A DNA stretch of 16,604 nucleotides from contig DAOUZW010000009.1 in the NCBI GenBank assembly GCA_030671315.1, forward strand, positions 1-16,604, read 5' to 3'. The position numbers and the translations under genes were made by a program. The notes under the pieces are model-generated. The model was not told the origin of the DNA. It did no database searches and worked only from the letters and a program-made list of their open reading frames with translations. Positions 7,342 to 13,707 of the stretch are shown here, piece after piece (positions within the stretch are counted from its first letter, which is position 1; each line of letters opens with the position of its first letter). Source of the stretch: Candidatus Bathyarchaeota archaeon (GTDB lineage: Archaea > Thermoproteota > Bathyarchaeia > 40CM-2-53-6 > RBG-13-38-9).

Positions 7342-7887
7342 ATGAGTATAAGCACGAATATTACGTTAGAAGAGAGGGAAACCATTCGTTCTTCTGAGTT
7401 TGAACCTAAATTTGCTGAAGAGGTAAAGAAACACCCCGGTGGAGAAAAGTTATCTCAATGTTTTCAGTGTGGTGCTTGTGCTGGAAGTTGCCCAGTAGGT
7501 AAAATAACTGGTTCATACAATCCTCGTCATATACTTAGAATGGTTATGCTAGGTCTCAGAAGAGAGGTACTCAGTAGTGATTCGATTTGGCTCTGTGCTC
7601 TATGTTACACATGTCAAGAACGCTGTTCTCAAGGAGTTGAAATAGCAGATATTATGTTAGCTTTGAGGAATATAGCAGTAAGCGAAGGTTATGCACCAAA
7701 AGCTTTAGTGGAACAGGCCATATCGTTAATCGAGAATGGTCGACTAGCTGCAATTGTAGGTTCAACCGATCGACTCAGATCGAAACTAGGTCTTCCAAAA
7801 ATTTCTACATCATCTAAAGATATTATCAAGAAAATTGTAGTAACGACAGGTTTTGATAAACTCATAGAGAAGATGAGGGGTAATTAA
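7342..7887 (+). CDS. hdrC: Heterodisulfide reductase subunit C (HdrC2)
   Basis: A 181-residue HdrC, counted from the ATG at 7342 (an in-frame ATG at 7321 would add seven residues but lacks a ribosome binding site). Two [4Fe-4S] motifs are present: CFQCGACAGSCP (C40/43/46/50) and CALCYTCQERCS (C85/88/91/95). The proline after the last cysteine of motif two is replaced by serine, unlike HdrC1. The spacer NPRHILRMVMLGL and the overall length match HdrC1, so the two are paralogues from module duplication. It is a soluble electron relay partner of HdrB2, whose start lies 1 nt after this stop. Here the downstream neighbour is an F420-type flavoprotein rather than HdrA. Confidence 0.94.
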   Translation: MSISTNITLEERETIRSSEFEPKFAEEVKKHPGGEKLSQCFQCGACAGSCPVGKITGSYNPRHILRMVMLGLRREVLSSDSIWLCALCYTCQERCSQGVEIADIMLALRNIAVSEGYAPKALVEQAISLIENGRLAAIVGSTDRLRSKLGLPKISTSSKDIIKKIVVTTGFDKLIEKMRGN

Positions 7888-7888
7888 A

Positions 7889-8770
7889 ATGAGTTATGCT
7901 TTATTTCTAGGATGTTTCATTCCCACTAGGGCTCCCAGTTATGAATTGTCAGTAAGACTGATGATGAGAGCATTTGATGTTAATCTTATTGATTTAACGG
8001 AGGCGACTTGTTGTGCTCCCATCCCTATTGAATCATTAGATTATACAACGAGTTTAGCTATAGCAGCATATAACCTCTGTTTAGCAGAGGAAGTAGGTCT
8101 TGATTTAATGCCTATGTGCAATGGATGCTATCAAGTACTTTCAAAAACGAATACAATTTTGAGAACTAGAAAGGACTTAAAAACGAAGACCAATGAAATT
8201 CTAGGAAAGGTTGGGAAAGAGTACAAAGGCACCATAAATGTTAAAGATTATCTTCAAGTTTTATGTGATGACATAGGCTTTAAAAATATTAAAAATAAGA
8301 TCGTAAAACCCCTTAAAGATCTAAAGGTGGCCGTTTTTTATGGATGCCACCTACTTAAACCAAGCTCAATTCTGACATTTGATGATCCGGAAGATCCTCA
8401 TCTTCTCGACGAACTTGTGGAACTCACTGGGGCTGTCAGTGTTCCATATATGTACAAGACAAAATGTTGCGGTAGTCCACTAAAAAGCGTATCCGATGAG
8501 CTAGCTAATAAATTAGCGCGCGATAAACTTTTTAATGCTCATCAAGCCAAAGCAGAATGTTTCGTAACTGTATGTCCCTCTTGTTTTCTTCAACTTGATT
8601 TAGGACAGTTAGTTATTCGGAGAAAATTTAAGGAATCATATGACCTGCCCGTATTACATTATCCTGAACTACTAGCACTTGCGATGGGTATGGATTCTAA
8701 GGAGATTGGTTTAAATACTCACCGTATTCGAACTGATAACATTATTAAAAAATATGTTGACCTCGAATGA
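7889..8770 (+). CDS. hdrB: Heterodisulfide reductase subunit B (HdrB2), two CCG domains
   Basis: A 293-residue HdrB starting at ATG 7889 with GAGGGG 8 nt upstream (7875-7880). CCG motif 1: C9, C41-C42, C77-x2-C80. Motif 2: C153, C193-C194, C229-x2-C232. All ten cysteines are present, but the first motif reads CCA rather than CCG, a change next to the cluster. The protein is co-linear with HdrB1 over its whole length (GCxIP start; LHYxxLLxLAxG near the end) yet clearly diverged, so a different disulfide substrate is possible. The gene is followed with a 17-nt overlap by the FrhB/FpoF-like gene, which suggests a C2-B2-flavoprotein unit. Confidence 0.93.
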   Translation: MSYALFLGCFIPTRAPSYELSVRLMMRAFDVNLIDLTEATCCAPIPIESLDYTTSLAIAAYNLCLAEEVGLDLMPMCNGCYQVLSKTNTILRTRKDLKTKTNEILGKVGKEYKGTINVKDYLQVLCDDIGFKNIKNKIVKPLKDLKVAVFYGCHLLKPSSILTFDDPEDPHLLDELVELTGAVSVPYMYKTKCCGSPLKSVSDELANKLARDKLFNAHQAKAECFVTVCPSCFLQLDLGQLVIRRKFKESYDLPVLHYPELLALAMGMDSKEIGLNTHRIRTDNIIKKYVDLE

Positions 8771-9896
8771 AATTGATAAAACTTCTATTAAAAAAATGAA
8801 AGATGTGAAACATAGAATGAATGAAGAAAGATTATCCTTTAAGAGATTACATCAGGATGTTATTGAGAAAGGAATATGTTCAATGTGCTATGGTTGTGTC
8901 GGCTTCTGCTCAGCTAATGAACTGAATGTATTAACTATCAAAGATGATAAACCTACTTACTTTCATGAAGTCGATTGTCTTCATTGTGGAATATGTCATC
9001 TGATTTGCCCAAGAACAAAAGATTTGGATGCTGCTTTGAAGACTAAATTTATGTTCAGCCAGCCAATTGGCCATTTCGAATCGACTAGATGCTTACGTAC
9101 GACTAACAAAGAGATAAGTGAAGTGTGCTGCGATGGTGGTGTTGTTACCAGTATTTTGAGTTTTCTTCTGGATAATAAAAGAATTGATGGAGCAATAGTG
9201 TCAAAGAGAGAAGGTTTATGGAATAACAAGCCCATGATAGCTACAAAGTTTGAAGATCTGCTTGAATGTGCTGGTTCAAGCTTATCACATTCTGCAAGCA
9301 TCAGTGATATGGGTAACTTAACAACATATGCATCGATCCTTGGTATAATCGAAGGATCAAGGAGATTGGACTTGACTAAATTAGCTGTAGTTGGGACCCC
9401 GTGTCAAATCAAAACAATCCGTAAGATGCAAATGCTTCGCATTGTACCAAGTCACTTAGTATATTACACCATAGGCTTGTTTTGTTTTGAAAACTTTCTC
9501 CTTCGTGATGAAGGAAAAAGATATCTTGAGAAGAAAATTGGTGTGGATCTTAACAAAATTAGGAAGATCAATCTAAAAGAAAACTTCATTATCACTCTAA
9601 ATGATGGAAGAACAATTCATATAGATTTAGAGGACTTAGGACCCATGATAAGACCCGAATGCCTTGCATGTCCCGATTTCTCAAATTACACCGCGGATTT
9701 ATCACTTGGTGGTTTAGGTTCCCCGGACGGATACACATCGACCTTAGTTAGAAGCAAGTCCGGAGAGACGATAATTAACGAAGCTATTTCCCAAGGATAC
9801 CTTAAGGAAGTTGAGGTAGATTCGAAGAGAATGATTAAGACAATTGAAAAAATGGCTTTACGGAAGAGGAAACGAGGTGAAAAATACCTCACTTAG
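8754..9896 (+). CDS. F420-type hydrogenase/dehydrogenase beta subunit (FrhB/FpoF/FdhB family) with two-cluster ferredoxin domain
   Basis: A 380-residue protein. The N-terminal part has C42/45/48/52 (CSMCYGCVGFC) and C75/78/81/85 (CLHCGICHLICP), two [4Fe-4S] sites. The FrhB core follows: CDGGVVT at 126-132, GTPCQIK at 214-220, and CLACPDF at 303-309 leading to a glycine-rich LSLGGLGSPDGY. This layout resembles FpoF/FqoF and FrhB, which bind FAD and oxidise or reduce coenzyme F420 in the cytoplasm. The exact member cannot be named. In the operon it would serve as electron entry or exit for the HdrBC/HdrA proteins in place of a hydrogenase. The start is uncertain: ATG 8754 overlaps hdrB2 by 17 nt with no clear ribosome binding site; ATG at 8796 or 8817 are alternatives that keep all motifs. 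It ends in a very basic tail (RKRKRGEKYLT). Confidence 0.88.
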   Translation: MLTSNEIDKTSIKKMKDVKHRMNEERLSFKRLHQDVIEKGICSMCYGCVGFCSANELNVLTIKDDKPTYFHEVDCLHCGICHLICPRTKDLDAALKTKFMFSQPIGHFESTRCLRTTNKEISEVCCDGGVVTSILSFLLDNKRIDGAIVSKREGLWNNKPMIATKFEDLLECAGSSLSHSASISDMGNLTTYASILGIIEGSRRLDLTKLAVVGTPCQIKTIRKMQMLRIVPSHLVYYTIGLFCFENFLLRDEGKRYLEKKIGVDLNKIRKINLKENFIITLNDGRTIHIDLEDLGPMIRPECLACPDFSNYTADLSLGGLGSPDGYTSTLVRSKSGETIINEAISQGYLKEVEVDSKRMIKTIEKMALRKRKRGEKYLT

Positions 9897-10006
9897 GCGA
9901 TATTGTTCGGGATCTTATCGTGTTAAGATTGAATGCACAAAATGAGATACAGTAATCAAGAATTGGTTGAAACTGAAAAAAAGTAATAATAAGAGTTGAT
10001 AGATCT
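9897..10006 (+). other. Gap between the two operons
   Basis: 110 bp with no gene. It contains a small hairpin, ATCTTA at 9912-9917 with TAAGAT at 9924-9929, but no following T-run and no clear TATA box. Transcription may read through into hdrA3, whose ATG at 10007 has only a weak GAG-type purine motif at 9993-9995. Confidence 0.4.
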
Positions 10007-11968
10007 ATGAGCTCAAAAGGTAGGATTGGCGTCTATATTTGTCACTGTGGATTAAACATCGCTGAAGTTATGAATGTAAATAGTATAGTTGAGTACACTG
10101 CTTCTCTACCCAACGTGTTTATCACTAGAGACTACAGGTACGTTTGCTCCGATCCTGGACAAGCTTTGATTAAGAATGACATTAAAGAGAATGATCTTGA
10201 CAGGATTGTCGTTGCTTCTTGTTCTCCGAGGATGCATGAGACCACTTTCAGAAGGGTCTTAGAAGAGGCTGATTTGAATCCGTACATGCTTGAGATGGTG
10301 AATATCAGGGAGCAATGTTCATGGGTTCACATCGGTGAACCTGAAAAAGCTACTGAGAAGGCGAAGAGCTTAATCAGGATGGCAGTTGTCAGAACGACAT
10401 TGCTGAAACCTCTAAAAATGGAGGAAGTTACCACTCTTCATAGCGTAATGATAATAGGTGGTGGTATTGCAGGTCTTCAAGCAGCCCTCGATTTAGCTAA
10501 TCAAAACCATAAGGTCTTTCTTGTTGAGAAAGAACCGAGTGTTGGCGGTCACATGGCTCAGTTGGATAAAACCTTTCCAACCATGGACTGTTCCATCTGT
10601 ATATTCGCTCCAAAAATGGTAGACGCAGGAAAGAATTCAAACATAACACTCTTAACTTATTCCGAAGTACAAGAAGTTTCAGGTATCGTCGGTAATTTTC
10701 ACGTTAAAATTCGCAAGAAACCTCGTTTTGTAGATCAGATTAAATGCGTAGGTTGTGGTATATGTGCGACTAAATGCCCAGTAAAATGTACAAGCAAGTT
10801 TGATGTTGGACTTGGCGTAAGAAAAGCTATTTACGTTCCATTTCCACAAGCAATACCCCTCGTTTATACAATTGACAAGAAGCATTGCCTATACTTTACA
10901 AAAAATGTTTGTAAGATCTGTGAGAAATTTTGTGAAGCAGATGCAATTGACTTCAATCAAGAACTGGAGATCATCGAGTTAGACGTGGGAGCAATCATAG
11001 TAGCAACCGGTTTTGATTGTTATGATCCTTCCGAATTAGGAGAATATGGCTATGGAACTTTTTCAAATATAGTTACTAGTCTTCAAATGGAGCGATTAAT
11101 GAATGCATCTGGTCCAACGGGAGGTAAAATTCTAAGACAATCTGACCGAGAAAAACCTAAGAGAATAGCCTTCATTCAATGCGTTGGATCTAGAGATAAA
11201 CGAACTGGCAACGTACATTGTTCAAATGCTTGCTGCTTGAATTCAATTAAGCTTGCTAGACAGATCAAGGAGAAACATCCAGAATCAGAGGTTTACGTCT
11301 TCTACAATGACATCCGAGCTTTTGGAAGGAGGTTTGAGGAATTTTATAGTAAAGCTCGTGAAGACTGGGTTAACTTCATTAAGGGTATACCTTCAGAAAT
11401 TAAAGAAGATCCCCTAACTAAAAACCTCATCATTTTCGCCGAAGATGTTTTATCAGGGTACCTTTTAGAAGTTGAAGTTGACCTTGTCGTCCTCGCTGTC
11501 GGTATGATACCGCCAGAATCAGCTAAAGAGCTTAGCAGAATCCTTCATATTCCTAGAGGTACTGATGGCTTCTTCCTTGAAGCTCACCCAAAACTTCGAC
11601 CGGTAGGAACAAATACAGCAGGGATTTTCCTTGCTGGTGCATGTCAAGGTCCGAAGGAAATACCTGAGAGCATTGCACAAGGTAAAGCAGCTGCGTCAAG
11701 TGTAGCTAACCTATTATTTACAGGTAAAGTTATGATAGAATCGATGATTGCATCCATAGATCAAGACTTATGTATAGGTTGTGGGCTGTGTGAAGAATCT
11801 TGTCCCTATGTTGCTATAATATTAGCTGACAGAAAAGCATCTTTAGAAGAAGCCCTTTGTAAGGGTTGTGGTACATGTGGTTCTTTATGTCCAGAACATG
11901 CGATTACTATGAAGCATTTTACAGATAAACAAGTGAAAGCTCAAATTCTCGCTGCGTTTGAGAGGTAG
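10007..11968 (+). CDS. hdrA: Heterodisulfide reductase subunit A (HdrA3), full length
   Basis: A 653-residue HdrA, the closest paralogue of HdrA1 in the window. N-terminal domain C12, C14, C47, C72, C104; Rossmann GGGIAG 151-156; signature LDKTFPTMDCSIC 186-198; inserted ferredoxin C247/250/253/257 and a second site with wider spacing, C294-x7-C302-x2-C305-x3-C309 (CLYFTKNVCKICEKFC); cluster C392-x12-C405-x3-C409-C410; second FAD segment near 538-549; C-terminal ferredoxin C589/592/595/599 and C618/621/624/628. Every expected HdrA part is present, so it should be able to bifurcate electrons. It is the first gene of the second operon and its stop is followed at once by mvhD1, as in mvhD-hdrA pairs of methanogens. 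No HdrBC gene follows, so it may use the pairs encoded upstream. DNA patches nearly identical to hdrA1 and hdrA4 point to sequence exchange between copies. Confidence 0.95.
   Translation: MSSKGRIGVYICHCGLNIAEVMNVNSIVEYTASLPNVFITRDYRYVCSDPGQALIKNDIKENDLDRIVVASCSPRMHETTFRRVLEEADLNPYMLEMVNIREQCSWVHIGEPEKATEKAKSLIRMAVVRTTLLKPLKMEEVTTLHSVMIIGGGIAGLQAALDLANQNHKVFLVEKEPSVGGHMAQLDKTFPTMDCSICIFAPKMVDAGKNSNITLLTYSEVQEVSGIVGNFHVKIRKKPRFVDQIKCVGCGICATKCPVKCTSKFDVGLGVRKAIYVPFPQAIPLVYTIDKKHCLYFTKNVCKICEKFCEADAIDFNQELEIIELDVGAIIVATGFDCYDPSELGEYGYGTFSNIVTSLQMERLMNASGPTGGKILRQSDREKPKRIAFIQCVGSRDKRTGNVHCSNACCLNSIKLARQIKEKHPESEVYVFYNDIRAFGRRFEEFYSKAREDWVNFIKGIPSEIKEDPLTKNLIIFAEDVLSGYLLEVEVDLVVLAVGMIPPESAKELSRILHIPRGTDGFFLEAHPKLRPVGTNTAGIFLAGACQGPKEIPESIAQGKAAASSVANLLFTGKVMIESMIASIDQDLCIGCGLCEESCPYVAIILADRKASLEEALCKGCGTCGSLCPEHAITMKHFTDKQVKAQILAAFER
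10277..10362. repeat. Gene-conversion-like patch matching hdrA1 946-1031
   Basis: Partner copy of the patch in hdrA1; 84 of 86 bases agree by direct reading, two of them single transitions or transversions at third codon positions. Confidence 0.85.
10520..10581. repeat. Near-identical patch shared with hdrA4 (copy at 12490-12551)
   Basis: 58 of 62 positions agree by direct reading. It encodes LVEKEPSxGGHMAQLDKTFPT, the segment leading into the DCSxC signature. A second patch, 10835-10875 against 12802-12842, agrees at 39 of 41 positions. Confidence 0.8.
11261..11327. repeat. Gene-conversion-like patch matching hdrA1 1918-1984
   Basis: Partner copy of the second hdrA1 patch; 64 of 67 bases agree by direct reading. 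Confidence 0.8.
11962..11966 (+). promoter_or_regulatory. Ribosome binding site deciding the mvhD1 start
   Basis: GAGGT sits within the last codons of hdrA3, 7 nt before the ATG at 11974. The GTG at 11968, which overlaps the hdrA3 stop, is only 1 nt away and thus too close. Confidence 0.6.
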
Positions 11969-11973
11969 TGACT

Positions 11974-12387
11974 ATGACTGAAGATTTTGAACCACAAATT
12001 CTAGCTTTTACGTGTAATTGGTGCAGTTATGCAGGTGCAGATTTAGCGGGCGGTAGCAGAATTCAGTATCCGACGAATATTAGGATAATAAGATTAATGT
12101 GTAGTGGTCGAGTGGATTCTCTCTTCATTCTAGAAGCCTTCAGACACGGAGCAGATGGAGTACTAGTTACAGGTTGTCACCTTGGAGATTGTCATTATGT
12201 GACTGGAAACATGTTCACAGAATTCAGGGTTAATTTGACCAAACAAGCACTTGAAACAGTTGGTTTAGAGCCTGAACGCCTTCGCTTAGAATGGATTTCA
12301 GCTTCAGAAGGTGAGAAGTTTGCTAGAGTCGTTAAAGAGATGGTGGATGGAATAAGGAAGATTGGAAAGAACCCTTTGAGGAGTTAG
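11974..12387 (+). CDS. mvhD: MvhD-type hydrogenase/Hdr iron-sulfur (delta) subunit
   Basis: A stand-alone 137-residue MvhD domain of typical family length. Conserved elements: CNWCSYAGAD (C14, C17), SRIQYP at 28-33, MCSGR (C43), GADGVLVTGCHLGDCHY (C68, C73) followed by TGN. In methanogens this protein holds a [2Fe-2S] cluster and joins the electron donor (hydrogenase or formate dehydrogenase) to HdrA. Here no hydrogenase gene is adjacent, so the donor may be the FrhB/FpoF-like protein or an enzyme encoded elsewhere. It lies between hdrA3 and hdrA4 with 5-6 nt gaps, so it may serve either. GTG at 11968 would extend it by two residues; ATG 11974 is preferred because of its GAGGT spacing. Confidence 0.93.
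   Translation: MTEDFEPQILAFTCNWCSYAGADLAGGSRIQYPTNIRIIRLMCSGRVDSLFILEAFRHGADGVLVTGCHLGDCHYVTGNMFTEFRVNLTKQALETVGLEPERLRLEWISASEGEKFARVVKEMVDGIRKIGKNPLRS
12378..12383 (+). promoter_or_regulatory. Ribosome binding site supporting the TTG start of hdrA4
   Basis: GAGGAG lies 10 nt before the TTG at 12394, inside the end of mvhD1. No ATG is available before the FAD-binding motif, so TTG is accepted. Confidence 0.6.
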
Positions 12388-12393
12388 CAATTA

Positions 12394-13707
12394 TTGGATC
12401 TTAGGAAAAAAAATGTACTAGTTATAGGCGGAGGCGTCTGTGGAATTCAGTCCTCCCTCGACCTCGCAGATATGGGATTTAACGTCTATCTTGTTGAGAA
12501 AGAACCGAGTATTGGTGGTCACATGGCTCAGTTGGATAAAACTTTCCCAACTTTGGACTGCTCCGCTTGCATTTTGACACCGAAAATGGTGGATGTGGCA
12601 AGACACCCCAACATCAACCTTTTAACATATTCTGAAATCACAAACATCTCTAAGGGAGATCGTTTTAATGTCACAATTTTGAGAAAACCTAGATACGTTG
12701 AAGAGGAGAAATGCACTGGATGCGGTATCTGTACGGAACACTGTCCAATAGAAGTTGCTAGCGAGTTTGAAATGAAACTTAGCACAAGAAAAGCGATTTA
12801 TGTTCCATTTCCGCAAGCAATACCCCTCGTTTTTACAATTGATAAGGAACATTGCATAACCTGTGGTTTATGTGAAAAAATGTGTGAAGCTGGGGCTATA
12901 AACTATGACCAGAAACCCATAAATATGAGCGTTAAAGTCGAATCGATCATAGTTGCCACAGGCTTTAACTCTTTCGATGCAAGAAAAAGTGGGGAATATG
13001 GCTATGGAAGGTACGACAATGTGGTTACTGGTCTAGAATTTGAGAGGTTGTTAAGTGCAGGGGGGCCTTTCGGTGGACATTTAGCTAGACTTTCAGATGG
13101 AAAGATTCCAAAGAGGATAGCTTTCATACAGTGTGTCGGTTCCAGAGACGAGAAATCGGGAAACCTTAACTGTTCCAGGGTATGTTGCATGTATTCAACT
13201 AAACAAGCCGTTTTAGCCAAAGAACATGTACCCGGTGTAGATATTCAAATCTTTTACTCGGATATCAGAGCCTTTGGTAAGGGATTTGAAGAGTTTTATC
13301 GAAGATCTGAGAATGAATTTGGCGTAAAGTTCATACGAGGTTTTGTAAGCGAGATCTTAGAGGATCCAGATACCAAGAATCTGTTATTGAGAGTTGAAGA
13401 CACCGAAACTGAAGAACTTATAGATAGAGAATTTGATATAGTAGTTCTTTCAACTGGATTGTGGCCTCGTAATGATATAGAACTAATGGAAAAAACGTTG
13501 AACATATCACGGAGTAATGATGGATTTTTTGCTCCAGCTGAACTTCAACTCTCATCAGTAATTGCTACTACAAGCGGAATCTACATCGCTGGTGCAGCTG
13601 AAGGACCTAAAGACATACCTGACAGTATATCCCAAGCAAGTGCAGCTGCCATGAAAGCTTCGATATCATCTGTTAGAACGCATATAGGGGGAATCACAGA
13701 TGATTAA
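12394..13707 (+). CDS. hdrA: Short HdrA-like flavoprotein (HdrA4) lacking N- and C-terminal iron-sulfur domains
   Basis: A 437-residue protein beginning directly with the FAD-binding strand (NVLVIGGGVCG, glycines 12-17). It retains the signature LDKTFPTLDCSAC at 47-59, inserted ferredoxin C107/110/113/117 and C154/157/160/164, cluster C247-x12-C260-x3-C264-C265, and the second FAD segment near 395-407. The N-terminal cysteine domain of about 140 residues and the C-terminal two-cluster ferredoxin are both absent. The reading frame is intact and ends cleanly, so this is a natural short form rather than a fragment; QmoA of sulfate reducers is a similar-sized HdrA relative. TTG start supported by GAGGAG upstream. 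It overlaps hdrA5 by 8 nt, implying coupled translation and probable physical pairing with it. DNA patches match hdrA3. Confidence 0.93.
   Translation: MDLRKKNVLVIGGGVCGIQSSLDLADMGFNVYLVEKEPSIGGHMAQLDKTFPTLDCSACILTPKMVDVARHPNINLLTYSEITNISKGDRFNVTILRKPRYVEEEKCTGCGICTEHCPIEVASEFEMKLSTRKAIYVPFPQAIPLVFTIDKEHCITCGLCEKMCEAGAINYDQKPINMSVKVESIIVATGFNSFDARKSGEYGYGRYDNVVTGLEFERLLSAGGPFGGHLARLSDGKIPKRIAFIQCVGSRDEKSGNLNCSRVCCMYSTKQAVLAKEHVPGVDIQIFYSDIRAFGKGFEEFYRRSENEFGVKFIRGFVSEILEDPDTKNLLLRVEDTETEELIDREFDIVVLSTGLWPRNDIELMEKTLNISRSNDGFFAPAELQLSSVIATTSGIYIAGAAEGPKDIPDSISQASAAAMKASISSVRTHIGGITDD
12490..12551. repeat. Gene-conversion-like patch matching hdrA3 10520-10581
   Basis: Partner copy; 58 of 62 bases agree by direct reading. 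The differences lie mostly at third codon positions. Confidence 0.8.

Noticed and set aside
9912..9929. Hairpin after the FrhB/FpoF-like gene as a terminator
   Set aside because: The stem is only six AT-rich base pairs with no T-run after it; I cannot support termination.
12394..13707. HdrA4 as a truncated pseudogene of a full-length hdrA
   Set aside because: The frame is intact, all internal cluster and FAD motifs are kept, a ribosome binding site precedes it, and both flanking genes abut it closely, so it is a functional short form.
4761..13707. A Qmo complex of a sulfate reducer (QmoA-like HdrA4 and QmoB-like HdrA2::MvhD)
   Set aside because: No QmoC membrane subunit and no aprAB or sat genes are visible, and the two genes lie in separate operons with HdrCB and MvhD partners.
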